DNA of 64,000 bases from positions 248,001 through 312,000 of the forward strand of contig JAKASL010000001.1 of NCBI GenBank assembly GCA_021819035.1, read 5' to 3'. Made by a program: the position numbers and the translations under genes. How positions within the stretch are numbered: position 1 is the stretch's first letter; each line of letters opens with the position of its first letter. Below the pieces are notes generated by a model. That model was not told where the DNA came from, searched no databases, and worked only from the letters and a program-made list of their open reading frames with translations. This document shows positions 8,271 through 17,356 of this stretch, piece by piece. This stretch comes from an archaeon. Lineage in GTDB: Archaea > Thermoproteota > Nitrososphaeria > Nitrososphaerales > Gagatemarchaeaceae.

Positions 8271-8561
8271 ATGAGGTTCGGGTCTAGGCTGTCGGCGGAG
8301 CTCAGAGGGAAGCACAGCAAGCGCAGCGTAAGGCCGAGGGTGGGCGACTCGGTGAGGATCGTCAGGGGGGAGTTCAAGGGGATCGAAGGGAAGATCACCA
8401 AGGTCGATTCTTTCACCGGGGTGGTTAACGTGGAGGGGGTCACCCACGAGAAGCTCAAGGGGGGGACTGCTCCTGTCCCCATACGCTCCTCCAACGTAGT
8501 CGTCACGGCCCTCGTCCTCGAGGACAAGTTGAGGAAGCGGAGATTGGAGGTGCCGGCGTAG
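8271..8561 (+). CDS. rpl24: 50S ribosomal protein L24
   Basis: A 96-residue L24 with the KOW motif (VGDSVRIVRGEFKGIEGKI). ATG 8271 follows ggtgga (8261-8266). A GTG at 8262 immediately after the L14 stop is an alternative that adds three residues. The stop overlaps the S4e GTG by one base. Confidence 0.9.
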   Translation: MRFGSRLSAELRGKHSKRSVRPRVGDSVRIVRGEFKGIEGKITKVDSFTGVVNVEGVTHEKLKGGTAPVPIRSSNVVVTALVLEDKLRKRRLEVPA

Positions 8562-9289
8562 TGGGGAAGAAGGGGGGAAGGAACAAGATGAAGCGCCTGG
8601 CGGCCCCGCGCACATGGGACATTTCGCGCAAGTCAGACAGGTTCGTCTTCAAGCCTGTCCCCGGGCCGCACTCAATCTCGTCGTCCTACCCGCTTGGCGT
8701 CGTCATACGCGACCTTGCTTCCCTGGCGGGCCTGTCCCGCGAGCTGAAGTACATGGTCAAGACCGGGAAGGTGTTGGTCGACGGGATTGAGAGGCACACC
8801 CCGCGCTTCCCTGTCGGGCTCTTCAACGTGGTCAGCATCCCCGCCGAGGGTGCGGACTACCGGCTCGTCCCAGGTCGCAAGGGCTTGAGGCTGGCCAAGG
8901 TTGCTTCCAGCGAGGCATCGAAGAAGCTATGCAGCATCAACACGAAGACGAAGATCAGGGGCGGGCACATCCAGTATGGCCTGCACGACGGGAGGTCGGT
9001 CCTGGACGACGCCCTGAACCTCGCTCCGGGAGACGCTGTACTGCTAGAGGTGCCCTCCCAGAAGGTGCTGGGTAACGTCAAGTTGGCCAAGGGGTCGCTG
9101 GGCCTCGTCCTCGGCGGGGACAGGGCCGGGCAGCTTGGGATGATAGCTGAGGTGAAGGAGGGGACCGTCTCGCGCGAGAAGATGGTGAGGATCGCTCTCC
9201 CGAGCGGCGAAGCGGAGGTGCCCTCCCGCCTTGTATTCCCGGTAGGGACCTCTTCTCCGATGATCACGGTGGGAGTAGGCGCTTCATGA
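8561..9289 (+). CDS. rps4e: 30S ribosomal protein S4e
   Basis: A 242-residue S4e found only in archaea and eukaryotes. The N-terminal MKRLAAPRTWDI, an S4-type RNA-binding segment (LKYMVKTGKVLVDGI), the S4e central domain and a KOW-like GGDRAGQLGMIAEV are present in order. GTG start; stop overlaps L5 by 4 nt. Confidence 0.94.
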   Translation: MGKKGGRNKMKRLAAPRTWDISRKSDRFVFKPVPGPHSISSSYPLGVVIRDLASLAGLSRELKYMVKTGKVLVDGIERHTPRFPVGLFNVVSIPAEGADYRLVPGRKGLRLAKVASSEASKKLCSINTKTKIRGGHIQYGLHDGRSVLDDALNLAPGDAVLLEVPSQKVLGNVKLAKGSLGLVLGGDRAGQLGMIAEVKEGTVSREKMVRIALPSGEAEVPSRLVFPVGTSSPMITVGVGAS

Positions 9290-9813
9290 GCCAGTCAACC
9301 GTCCAGGCGCACCCCATGAGGGAGATCAGGGTGGGCAAGGTCGTGGTGAACATAGGCCTGGGGAAGTCGGGGGAAGCCATAGAGAGGGGGAAGAAAGTCT
9401 TGGAACAGGTGACCGGCCAGAACCCGGCGCAGACCCGCGCCAAGAAGTCGGTGAGAGACTTCGGTATCCACAAGGGGGAGCCCATCGGGGTGGTGGTCAC
9501 GGTGAGGGGGGGCGGCACGGCCGCGCTCATCGGCAAGCTGCTCACCGCCAGAGAGAAGAAGCTGGCAGAGTCGTCCTTCGACCCTCAAGGTTCGATCTCC
9601 TTCGGGATCCGTGAGCACATCGAGATCCCTGGCATCAGATACGACCCCGCAATCGGCATACTAGGGATGAACGTCTCCATCCTCCTCGAGAGGCCGGGGT
9701 ACGGGGTCTCGCGGCGTAACCGCAGGACATCCAGGGTGGGAAGATCCCACCGCGTCACCAGAGACGAGGCGATGCAGTACTTCAAGGATAAATTCGGGGT
9801 GACCGTCCAATGA
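9286..9813 (+). CDS. rpl5: 50S ribosomal protein L5
   Basis: A 175-residue L5, the central-protuberance protein that binds 5S rRNA. NPMREIRV-like start ([18 protein letters not shown]) and the C-terminal [17 protein letters not shown] are diagnostic. The stop overlaps S14 (ATGA). Confidence 0.94.
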   Translation: MSQSTVQAHPMREIRVGKVVVNIGLGKSGEAIERGKKVLEQVTGQNPAQTRAKKSVRDFGIHKGEPIGVVVTVRGGGTAALIGKLLTAREKKLAESSFDPQGSISFGIREHIEIPGIRYDPAIGILGMNVSILLERPGYGVSRRNRRTSRVGRSHRVTRDEAMQYFKDKFGVTVQ

Positions 9814-9971
9814 AGGAGAGACATCCTAAGGTGAGGAAGTACGGTAAGTCGACTCACTACTGCAAGAGGTGCGGCCAGTACGGCGCCGTCATCAGGTCAT
9901 ACGACCTAGTCCTGTGCAGGCAGTGCTTCAGGGAGGTCGCGGAGAAGCTAGGCTTCAGGAAGTACGACTAG
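9810..9971 (+). CDS. rps14: 30S ribosomal protein S14, zinc-binding type
   Basis: A 53-residue gene that fits exactly between L5 and S8. The sequence starts [13 protein letters not shown] and has the four zinc ligands as CKRCG and CRQCFRE, ending EKLGFRKYD. This is the short archaeal/eukaryal S14 (S29 in eukaryotes). ATG overlaps the L5 stop by 4 nt. Confidence 0.95.
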   Translation: MKERHPKVRKYGKSTHYCKRCGQYGAVIRSYDLVLCRQCFREVAEKLGFRKYD

Positions 9972-9980
9972 GTGAGATAG

Positions 9981-10373
9981 ATGCCAGCGACCAACATCCT
10001 AGCAAACCTGTTCGCCAGCCTGCAGAACGCGGAGATGAGGAACAAGAAGGAATGCATGGTGATCCCAGCCTCGGGCTTGGCCAGCGAAGTCCTTCGTGTC
10101 CTGCAGAAGCGCAGATACGTCGGGGAGTTCGAGTTCATCGACGACGGCGTGGGGGGGAAGCTGAGAGTGCAACTACTCGGGCGGATCAACAGGTGCGGCG
10201 TCATATCCCCGCGATTCCCGGTCAGGTCGCTGAAACTCGTGGACTGGGAGCACCGATATCTCCCGGCGGTCGGTGTGGGGACCCTCATCGTCTCTACCTC
10301 GCAGGGAGTGATGTCCCACGTCGAAGCCCAGGAGAAGAAGATAGGCGGGAGGCTGGTAGGGTTTGTCTACTGA
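9981..10373 (+). CDS. rps8: 30S ribosomal protein S8
   Basis: A 130-residue S8. The N-terminal NILANLFASLQNAEMRNKKEC and the C-terminal GTLIVSTSQGVMSHVEAQ match the family. ATG follows gtgagatag. It overlaps the L6 start by 11 nt. Confidence 0.94.
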   Translation: MPATNILANLFASLQNAEMRNKKECMVIPASGLASEVLRVLQKRRYVGEFEFIDDGVGGKLRVQLLGRINRCGVISPRFPVRSLKLVDWEHRYLPAVGVGTLIVSTSQGVMSHVEAQEKKIGGRLVGFVY

Positions 10374-10908
10374 GGCGGTCCAAGAGACCGCAGTCGTCAT
10401 CCCTGATGGGGTGACGGTAAAGCTCGACGGGAGGACTCTCTCTGTCAAAGGAAAGCTCGGCGAGGCCAAGAAGCGCTTTGACAAGGTCAACATCAACCTC
10501 GCCGTCCAGGGGAACAGGGTGCTCCTCTCCCCTTTCTCCGCGAAGAAGAAGGACAACGTGATAGTCAACACCGTGGTGAGCATAGTGAACAACATGGTCG
10601 CCGGCGTCACCAAGGGCTTCACCTACAGGCTGAAGGTGGTCTACGCCCACTTCCCCATCTCCGTGAAGGTGAAAGGGGAGCAGGTCCTGGTCGAGAACTT
10701 CATGGGGGAACGGTCTCCCAGGATATCTCAGATTGTAGGAAGCTCTAAGGTCTCAGCCGAGGGGGACGACGTGATAGTGAAGGGGGTCTCCCTCGAGGAT
10801 GTCGGCCAGACAGCGGCCAACATAGAACTCGCCACCAAGGTCAGGAGGAAGGACCAGAGGGTCTTCCTCGACGGCGTATACATATACCATAAGGAGGAGG
10901 GGCCGTAA
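10363..10908 (+). CDS. rpl6: 50S ribosomal protein L6
   Basis: A 181-residue L6 with the duplicated fold: IPDGVTVKLDGRTLSVKGKLG in the first half and KVKGEQVLVENFMGERSPR in the second. The TTG start lies inside the end of S8. It ends with GVYIYHKEEG. The gap to L32e is 5 bp. Confidence 0.93.
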   Translation: MSTEAVQETAVVIPDGVTVKLDGRTLSVKGKLGEAKKRFDKVNINLAVQGNRVLLSPFSAKKKDNVIVNTVVSIVNNMVAGVTKGFTYRLKVVYAHFPISVKVKGEQVLVENFMGERSPRISQIVGSSKVSAEGDDVIVKGVSLEDVGQTAANIELATKVRRKDQRVFLDGVYIYHKEEGP

Positions 10909-10913
10909 AACCC

Positions 10914-11342
10914 ATGTCGAAGGGGAAGCAGGCTGAGGAGAACAGGCTGAAGAGCCTGGTGGCCAAGAGGAAGGAGGTCGCCGACTCGAGGCCTGCCTTC
11001 GTGAGACAGGAGAGCTGGCGCTATGTCAGGATACACCCTGAGTGGCGTAAGCCCAAGGGCGTAGACAGCAAGATGAGGCGCCAGGACAAGGGGTGGCCTC
11101 CGCTCGTCAGGGTCGGCTACAGGGGGCCTGCCGCCGCCAGAGGCCTGCACCCGAGCGGCCACTTCGAGGTAATCGTCCACAGACCGGAGGACCTGGCGCC
11201 GTTGGTGCCAGGGCGGGACGTGGCGCGGATCGGTGGCACGGTAGGGGCGAAGAAGAGGGCCGCGATCATAGAGAGAGCCACCGAGCTAGGGATAAGGGTC
11301 GTGAATCCGACCGGGTTGAGGATAATTGAATCTAAAGAGTAA
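10914..11342 (+). CDS. rpl32e: 50S ribosomal protein L32e
   Basis: A 142-residue archaeal/eukaryal L32e. The core FVRQESWRYVRIHPEWRKPKG and the later VGYRGPAAARGLHPSG are typical, followed by the LVPGRDVARIGGTVGAKKR block. It overlaps L19e by 17 nt. Confidence 0.93.
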   Translation: MSKGKQAEENRLKSLVAKRKEVADSRPAFVRQESWRYVRIHPEWRKPKGVDSKMRRQDKGWPPLVRVGYRGPAAARGLHPSGHFEVIVHRPEDLAPLVPGRDVARIGGTVGAKKRAAIIERATELGIRVVNPTGLRIIESKE

Positions 11343-11760
11343 GCGGAGACTGGCGGCCTCTGTCCTGGGCGTCGGGGTGGACCGAATCGTGTTCGACGAC
11401 GACTACAACGACCTGATACAAGACGCTATCACCCGGAGCACCATCCGCGGCCTGGTGGGTTTCGGGGCCATCAAGGTCACTCCGGAGAAAGGGGTCTCCA
11501 GGGGGAGGTTCAGGACAAGGTCGAAGAAGCTCAAGCGCGGAAGGGGGGCCGGGTCTACAGAAGGGCGCGCCACAGCCAGAAACCCGAGGAAAGACCAGTG
11601 GGTCTCCAAGGTCCGAGCGCTGAGGTGGCGCCTCAAGGTGGCCAAGGAGAGGAAGGAGATCAGCCACGACGCCTACAAGAGGCTCTACAAGCAGGTGAAG
11701 GGGGGCCAGGTGAGGGGGGTGAAGCACCTCCTCGAACTGATGAAGGAGGTAAAGAAGTGA
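11326..11760 (+). CDS. rpl19e: 50S ribosomal protein L19e
   Basis: A 144-residue L19e, highly basic. SKRRLAASVLGVGVDRIVFDD, the RGRFRTRSKKLKRGRGAGS hinge and the helical C-terminus (AYKRLYKQVKGGQVRGVKHLLE) fit the family. TTG start within L32e; its stop overlaps the GTG of L18. Confidence 0.93.
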   Translation: MNLKSKRRLAASVLGVGVDRIVFDDDYNDLIQDAITRSTIRGLVGFGAIKVTPEKGVSRGRFRTRSKKLKRGRGAGSTEGRATARNPRKDQWVSKVRALRWRLKVAKERKEISHDAYKRLYKQVKGGQVRGVKHLLELMKEVKK

Positions 11761-12341
11761 AGCAAGGTCACGTGCAGCTCCTAAGAAGGAGGCGCCAGGG
11801 GGTCACAGACTACAGGGCGAGGAAGCGGGCCATCACTTCGCAGAAGCCCCTACTTGTCGTGAGGATATCGAACAAGAACGTCACCGCTCAGTTCGTGAAG
11901 CCCACGTTCAAGGGGGACGTTGTCCTGTCGTCTTCCCACTCCAGGGAACTGTCGAAACTGGGGTGGCACGGTTCGGCGAAGTCGACCCCCGCCTGCTACC
12001 TGCTGGGGAGGCTCGCCGGGAAGAAGGCGGTTGCCGCGGGGGTGAAGGAGGCCGTAGTCTACAACGGGCTGGCGCCGTTTATCAGGGGGTCGAGGGTCGC
12101 CGCGCTCCTCAAAGGGGTGGTCGACTCCGGCCTGGCGGTCCCGGTGGGAGAAGAGGCCTATCCTGACGAGGACAGGCTCTCCGGGAGGCCCATCGCCGAG
12201 TATGCGGCGAAGCTCGCCGCCGAGGACAAGGACGCCTACGCCCGGGCGTTCTCCGCGCTACTGAAGGCGGGCTTCAAGCCTGAAAACTACGCGGAGGAGT
12301 TCGAAAAGGTCAAGGCTACGATAGCCGGAGGGCGCAAATAA
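11757..12341 (+). CDS. rpl18: 50S ribosomal protein L18
   Basis: A 194-residue archaeal-length L18 that binds 5S rRNA with L5. RRRRQGVTDYRARKR and AYLLGRLAG-like CYLLGRLAGKKAV are recognisable. GTG 11757 was chosen at the GTGA overlap with L19e; the frame is open further upstream, but only as a shadow of L19e. Its stop overlaps S5 (taATG). Confidence 0.92.
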   Translation: MKQGHVQLLRRRRQGVTDYRARKRAITSQKPLLVVRISNKNVTAQFVKPTFKGDVVLSSSHSRELSKLGWHGSAKSTPACYLLGRLAGKKAVAAGVKEAVVYNGLAPFIRGSRVAALLKGVVDSGLAVPVGEEAYPDEDRLSGRPIAEYAAKLAAEDKDAYARAFSALLKAGFKPENYAEEFEKVKATIAGGRK

Positions 12342-12967
12342 TGCCGTACCAGAGGCGCGACCGCCAGGAAGAGGAGCAGGTCTGGGTGCCGCGGACGAAG
12401 CTCGGCACGCTGGTAAACGAGGGGAAGGTCACCTCCCTGGACGAGATTTTCAAGAGCGGCCAGAGGGTCCGCGAAGCAGAGATTGTGAAGAAGCTCCTCC
12501 CTGACCTTAGGAACGAGGTAGTGGGGGTCAGCGTGGTGCAGAAGCAGACCGACGCGGGGGAGCTCACACGCTTCCTGGCCGTGGTCGCCGTCGGGAACGG
12601 CGCCGGCTGGTTCGGGGTGGGCAAGGGGAAGGCGATGCAGACCAGGGAAGCCATCGAGAAGGCCACCACCGCTGCTCTGCTGAACATCATCCCGGTCAAG
12701 CTCGGCTGCGGCTCCTGGGAGTGCCGGGACGGGAGGCCGCACTCGGTCCCCTACAGGATCAGGGGGAAGGCAGGGAGCGTCACCGTGGAGATAATGCCTG
12801 CCCCGAGGGCCCTGGGGCTGGTCGCGGGACCTGCGCTGAAGAACCTCCTCCAGCTCGCAGGAGTTAAGGACGCCTGGGTCAGGACCTTCGGCTCGACCAA
12901 CACCATGTCGTCCCTCGCCAACGCCGTCTATGACGCCTTCAGGGAGTCGCACGGGCTCAACGTATAG
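12341..12967 (+). CDS. rps5: 30S ribosomal protein S5
   Basis: A 208-residue S5 with the double-stranded RNA-binding fold and the glycine-rich VGNGAGWFGVGKGKA loop, followed by GCGSWECRDGRPHS and the DAWVRTFGSTNTMS segment. These are typical of archaeal S5. There is an 11-bp gap to L30. Confidence 0.94.
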   Translation: MPYQRRDRQEEEQVWVPRTKLGTLVNEGKVTSLDEIFKSGQRVREAEIVKKLLPDLRNEVVGVSVVQKQTDAGELTRFLAVVAVGNGAGWFGVGKGKAMQTREAIEKATTAALLNIIPVKLGCGSWECRDGRPHSVPYRIRGKAGSVTVEIMPAPRALGLVAGPALKNLLQLAGVKDAWVRTFGSTNTMSSLANAVYDAFRESHGLNV

Positions 12968-12978
12968 GTGGATGGAGC

Positions 12979-13443
12979 ATGGGTCTAATCCTGGCTGTCA
13001 ACCTCCATGGGCAGATCAACAGCTCCGCCCCTGTGAGGAAAGCCCTCAACGAGCTCTGGGTGGCAAAGAAGTTCTCAGCGTCTGTGGTCCCCGACGACCC
13101 TGCCACGGTGGGCATGCTCAGGCTCTGCAAAGACTACATAGCGTGGGCACCCGTAGAGGCTGGGCTGCTGGCCGACCTCCTTTCGAAGAGGGGGATGGCG
13201 AGCACTGCCAGGCCGCTGGACAAGGCCGCGCTCAAGAAGCTGGGGTTCAGCGACCACAAGGAGCTCGCCGCCAAGATGCTGAAGGACCAGGCGAGGCTCT
13301 CCGCCTTCGCAGGGGTCCTCCCCTACTTCCGGCTGGCCCCGCCGAGGGGCGGGTTCAAGCGCTCCCTCCGGAGGCAGTTCACAGAGAAGGGCGAGCTAGG
13401 GAGCAACCCTAAGCTGGAAGAGATAGTGAGGAGGATGATCTGA
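12979..13443 (+). CDS. rpl30: 50S ribosomal protein L30
   Basis: A 154-residue long-form L30 (eukaryal L7 type). RGQ-like HGQINSSAPVRKALNELWV and the C-terminal FRLAPPRGGFKRSLRRQF are diagnostic. One bp separates its stop from the L15 ATG. Confidence 0.92.
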   Translation: MGLILAVNLHGQINSSAPVRKALNELWVAKKFSASVVPDDPATVGMLRLCKDYIAWAPVEAGLLADLLSKRGMASTARPLDKAALKKLGFSDHKELAAKMLKDQARLSAFAGVLPYFRLAPPRGGFKRSLRRQFTEKGELGSNPKLEEIVRRMI

Positions 13444-13444
13444 C

Positions 13445-13846
13445 ATGCCGACCAGAGCCAGGAAGGGGAGGAGGTACAGGGGGATGCGGACCCACGGGTA
13501 CGGCCAGATAGGCCAGCACCGCCACTCGGGGAAGCAGGGAGGGCACGGCAACGCGGGCCTCCACAAACACAAGTGGAGCTGGCTTGTCATCAACGACCCC
13601 GACCACTTCGGCCGGGACCCGTTCAGGCCGCCGGGGCATCCGCGGCCGTCCAGATGGGTGAACGTCGGCCAGCTCGACGACCTCGCGAAGGGGAGCAGGT
13701 CTCTGGACCTGACCGCGCTTGGGGTAGGGAAGCTCCTGGGCACCGGGGCCGTCGGCGGGTCCTACGAGGTGAAGGTCGCCGCTTTCACCAAGAAGGCTCA
13801 GGCTAAAATAGAGGCCGCGGGCGGAAAGATTCTGACTAAGGAGTAA
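13445..13846 (+). CDS. rpl15: 50S ribosomal protein L15
   Basis: A 133-residue L15. The basic Gly/His-rich N-terminus (RGMRTHGYGQIGQHRHSGKQGG) and a C-terminal VKVAAFTKKAQAKIEAAGG match archaeal L15. It directly precedes secY, the usual order. Confidence 0.92.
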   Translation: MPTRARKGRRYRGMRTHGYGQIGQHRHSGKQGGHGNAGLHKHKWSWLVINDPDHFGRDPFRPPGHPRPSRWVNVGQLDDLAKGSRSLDLTALGVGKLLGTGAVGGSYEVKVAAFTKKAQAKIEAAGGKILTKE

Positions 13847-13857
13847 CCCCCGTCCAA

Positions 13858-15297
13858 ATGGCATCGATGCGAGAATTCATCAAGAGCGTAGGCACGGTCC
13901 TCCCAGAGATACCCAAGCCTGAGAGGAAGCCGACGCTCAACGAGCGCTTCATCTGGACAGGGATCGCCCTCATAGCGTACCTCGTGATGGCCACGACTCC
14001 CCTGTACGGCATAACAGGGACGGCGGCCCAGTCGAACCCCAGCACCTTCCTCAGGGTCGTCTTCGCGTCCGCCCAGGGGACTCTCATGCAGCTCGGGATA
14101 GGGCCGATCGTCACGGCTGGGCTCATCCTCCAGCTCCTCGTGGGCAGCGATATAATCAAACTGGACATGAGCGACCCCTCAGACAGGGCAATCTTCGGCT
14201 CGGCCACCAAGCTCCTCACTATAATCGTGATCGTGGGTGAGTCCATGGCCTACATCTATGGCGGAGCCCTCGGGACCCTGACCGCCGACCAGTCAATCGT
14301 CATCTTCATCCAGCTGGTCATCGCCAGCATGCTCGTCCTGCTCTTCGACGAGATGATTCAGAAGGGGTGGGGGATAGGGAGCGGTGTCAGCCTGTTCATC
14401 CTCGCCGGGGTGGCCCAGCAGGTGATGTGGTACACGTTCTCCCCGATCCCGTTCCAGGTAGCCACCGGGGTCACGCAGATATTCGGGTTCATCCCAGGAG
14501 CCATCAGCCAGTTCTTCGCCGGGGACATCGGCTCCATCCTGATCAGGGAGAACTTCTACCCGAGCGTGATGACGTTCTCGCTGACTGTGGTGATGATTTT
14601 GGTGCTGATCTACATAGAAGGGATAAGGGTCGAGCTCCCCATCACATCGATAAAGTACAGAGGGTTCCAGGGGGTGTACCCGATCAAGCTACTCTACGTG
14701 TCCAACATCCCTGTGATCCTTGTCTCCGCGCTCGGAGCGAACATCACGTTCTTCGCCGAGCTCCTCGAAAGGTACAGCGCGAGCAACCCTCCGTGGTGGT
14801 ACCACTACCTCGCAGTGTTCCCTACCAGCAACTCCACTTCTGTATACAACGCCTCCCCCGTCGGCGGGCTGGTCTACTACCTGACGGCCCCTACGTCCTT
14901 CGGCGAGACGCTCAGCGACCCCATACACACCGTGATCTTCCTCCTCTTCCTGGTGGGCATGTCGGTGGTCTTCGCCAGGCTGTGGGTGGAGATAGGAGGC
15001 CTCAACTCCAGGGCGGTGGCGAAGAACCTGATGGACGCTGACGTCCAGGTGCCAGGGTTCAGGCGGTCAGGCCTCTCCATAGAGCAGATGCTGAACAGGT
15101 ACATCCCCACCCTGACCATCATAGGGGGTATCCTGATAGGGCTGATTGCCGGCGTGGCTGACATAGTCGGGGTGTTCGGGACAGGCATAGGCATGCTCCT
15201 GATGGTGGACATCATCCTCCAGTACTACCAGATGCTGCTGAAGGAACAGGTGGAAGAGGTGTCGCCGGCTCTGGCGGGGCTCATCGGAGCTGGTTAG
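13858..15297 (+). CDS. secY: Preprotein translocase subunit SecY
   Basis: A 479-residue integral membrane channel of the Sec translocon. About ten hydrophobic helices are visible. The first domain has ERFIWTGIALIAYLVM and the plug region TPLYGITGT; the cytoplasmic loop EGIRVELPITSIKYRGFQG is typical of archaeal SecY/Sec61-alpha. It closes the ribosomal part of the operon and is followed by Adk after 2 bp. Confidence 0.95.
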   Translation: MASMREFIKSVGTVLPEIPKPERKPTLNERFIWTGIALIAYLVMATTPLYGITGTAAQSNPSTFLRVVFASAQGTLMQLGIGPIVTAGLILQLLVGSDIIKLDMSDPSDRAIFGSATKLLTIIVIVGESMAYIYGGALGTLTADQSIVIFIQLVIASMLVLLFDEMIQKGWGIGSGVSLFILAGVAQQVMWYTFSPIPFQVATGVTQIFGFIPGAISQFFAGDIGSILIRENFYPSVMTFSLTVVMILVLIYIEGIRVELPITSIKYRGFQGVYPIKLLYVSNIPVILVSALGANITFFAELLERYSASNPPWWYHYLAVFPTSNSTSVYNASPVGGLVYYLTAPTSFGETLSDPIHTVIFLLFLVGMSVVFARLWVEIGGLNSRAVAKNLMDADVQVPGFRRSGLSIEQMLNRYIPTLTIIGGILIGLIAGVADIVGVFGTGIGMLLMVDIILQYYQMLLKEQVEEVSPALAGLIGAG

Positions 15298-15299
15298 CC

Positions 15300-15872
15300 G
15301 TGGGGCTGCGCGCCGTCATAGTGGGCATACCGGGGGTCGGGAAGACCACGGTCCTGGAGAAGGTCGTGGCTAGCTACAGGGGAGCCAGGCTGGCGAACTT
15401 CGGCACGATCATGCTCGAGGTCGGCAGGTCAGAGAAGCTCGTGCAGTTCAGGGACGAGCTCAGGAGGCTCCCGCTGGGGACGCAGAGGCGCCTTCAGAAG
15501 ACCGCCGCAGCCAAGATCTCGCTCATGAAGGACAAGCTCGTGGTGGTCGACACCCATCTTTTCATCAGGACCCGCGACGGCTTCTGGCCCGGGCTCCCGT
15601 TCGACGTCGTGAGGGCCCTGAAGCCGACCCACCTCATACTCCTGGAGGCTTCGCCCGCGGAGGTCGCCCGGAGGAGGGCCAGCGACACGAAAAGATACAG
15701 AGACCCCGCCACCGAGGCGTCGCTCGCCGAGGAGCTGGAGCTCGCGAGAAGCTTCGTCGCTGCCTGCTCGACCATCACAGGCGCCCCCATCACGATAGTC
15801 AGGAACGGGGAAGGCATGCAGGCTGAGGTCGCGCGGTCCATAGCCGGGATGCTGGAGCGAGCTTCGTCATGA
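15300..15872 (+). CDS. adkA: Adenylate kinase, archaeal AdkA type
   Basis: A 190-residue archaeal adenylate kinase, not the bacterial Adk. The P-loop GIPGVGKTT is at residues 9-17, followed by NFGTIMLEVGR. DTHLFIRTRDGFWPGLP is the family nucleotide-binding segment. It converts ATP+AMP to two ADP. GTG start; overlaps the next gene by 4 nt. Its place after secY is conserved in archaea. Confidence 0.93.
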   Translation: MGLRAVIVGIPGVGKTTVLEKVVASYRGARLANFGTIMLEVGRSEKLVQFRDELRRLPLGTQRRLQKTAAAKISLMKDKLVVVDTHLFIRTRDGFWPGLPFDVVRALKPTHLILLEASPAEVARRRASDTKRYRDPATEASLAEELELARSFVAACSTITGAPITIVRNGEGMQAEVARSIAGMLERASS

Positions 15873-16786
15873 AGGCCGGGGCAAAGAGGAGGTCCCAGGG
15901 CGGGCCGTCCTTGGGGAGCTCCAGGCTGATCACCTACGCCCTCGTGGGCCTCATAGTCGTCCTGGTCGGGTACTACGTGGTCCTCCCTGCCGTCGTACCC
16001 CGGTCGACCGCCACGACGACGACCAGCGCCAGCGCCGGGGATGTCAAGTTCAACACCTCTTCTGACATCTCGGGGGCGTCCATCCTGCTGACCGCCACCA
16101 ACCTGGCTCCAAACCAGAACGTGACCGCCACCTTCGGGCCCGCTCCGTTGCAGCTCGTCAACTCCTCGACGGGGGCGACCTCCTGCAGCACCAACGACAA
16201 GGGCGACATCTCAGGGTGCATGTTCTGGGTCCCCAAGGCGTCATCAGGCTCCTACTCCGTCGTCCTGACGGCCGGCACGACGAGCGGGGTCGCCCGCTTC
16301 ACCATACCTCGGTACGTCCCGCCTGTGTCCACCGTGCTGGTCACGACGACCTCAGTGCTGCTGGGGCTCGTCACCCAGGTCGTGACCAAGAGGGTAGTCG
16401 ACCTTGACGCCGAGAGGAGGATGAGGGCAGAGGTGAACGCCTTCCAGAAGGAGAAGCGAGCGGCGACCTTGGCCAAGGACAAGGAGAAGCTCGACAAGCT
16501 CAAAAAGAGAGAGCTCGCCGTCCAGCAGGAGCAGCTGAGGGTGCAGCGGGCAAGGCTCAAGGTGACGGCGGTCACCTTCGTCCCCCTGCTGGTTGTCTAC
16601 TACCTGATGGCCAGCTTCCTCGGGGGGTACGGGGTCATAGTCGCGTTCACGCCGATACCGATCCCCATCATCGCAGGCGCGACCCAGCATGCCGGGGTGT
16701 ACAACGTCAGCCTCGTCTGGTGGTACTTCCTCAGCTCCTTCGCTTTCTCCACCATGCTAGGGCGCCTGCTGCACACCACCCCATAG
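15869..16786 (+). CDS. EMC3/TMCO1/DUF106 family membrane insertase-like protein
   Basis: A 305-residue membrane protein of the Oxa1/YidC superfamily. An N-terminal helix (about 24-46) is followed by a Ser/Thr-rich extracytoplasmic region of about 110 residues. A second helix (TVLVTTTSVLLGLVTQVV), a basic coiled coil (KEKLDKLKKRELAVQQEQ) and two C-terminal helices complete it. DUF106 proteins beside secY are standard in archaea and are proposed to insert membrane proteins. The long external domain is larger than in many homologues. Confidence 0.82.
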   Translation: MKAGAKRRSQGGPSLGSSRLITYALVGLIVVLVGYYVVLPAVVPRSTATTTTSASAGDVKFNTSSDISGASILLTATNLAPNQNVTATFGPAPLQLVNSSTGATSCSTNDKGDISGCMFWVPKASSGSYSVVLTAGTTSGVARFTIPRYVPPVSTVLVTTTSVLLGLVTQVVTKRVVDLDAERRMRAEVNAFQKEKRAATLAKDKEKLDKLKKRELAVQQEQLRVQRARLKVTAVTFVPLLVVYYLMASFLGGYGVIVAFTPIPIPIIAGATQHAGVYNVSLVWWYFLSSFAFSTMLGRLLHTTP

Positions 16787-16794
16787 GGAGTGCT

Positions 16795-17355
16795 TTGAAG
16801 GCGATCATAATCTCCGGGCTGCCCGCCGTGGGCAAGACCTCTGTCTCACGCCAGGTGGCGGAGTCACTGGGGACCCCGATGGTAGGCGGAGGGGACGTCC
16901 TGAAGGAGATGGCAGTGGAAGAGGGCTACACCCCGGGGGGCGAAGACTGGTGGGACAAGGGGGACGGGATGAAGTTCCTGCAGGAGAGGAAGCGCCATCT
17001 GGACTTCGACAAGGAGGTGGACGCCAGGCTACTCAAGAAGGCCAAGAAAGGGGACGTCGTCATAACCAGCTACCCCGTTCCATGGCTCACCAAGGACGGG
17101 ATCAAGGTATGGCTTGCAGGGTCTGTGGAGAGCAGGGCCAGCAGGATGTCCAAGAGGGACGGGATCAGCGTCTCCGAGTGCGAGGCGATACTCTCAGTGA
17201 GGGACCTGGAGAACTACAGGCTCTACAAGAAGATCTACGGGATAGAGTTCGGCAAGGACCTCAAACCCTTCGACCTAGTCGTCGAGACAGACTCGATCGA
17301 CGAGACCAAGGTGGCCGAGATAGTGATACACTACGTGAAGAGCAGGAGGGACTGA
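16795..17355 (+). CDS. cmk: Cytidylate kinase, archaeal type
   Basis: A 186-residue P-loop kinase with SGLPAVGKTSVS near the N-terminus and GGGDVLKEMA just after; it phosphorylates CMP/dCMP. TTG 16795 gives the family start MKAIIISG and follows gggag with 4-nt spacing. The genes for L34e and L14e that often flank cmk in archaea are absent. Confidence 0.9.
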   Translation: MKAIIISGLPAVGKTSVSRQVAESLGTPMVGGGDVLKEMAVEEGYTPGGEDWWDKGDGMKFLQERKRHLDFDKEVDARLLKKAKKGDVVITSYPVPWLTKDGIKVWLAGSVESRASRMSKRDGISVSECEAILSVRDLENYRLYKKIYGIEFGKDLKPFDLVVETDSIDETKVAEIVIHYVKSRRD

Positions 17356-17356
17356 C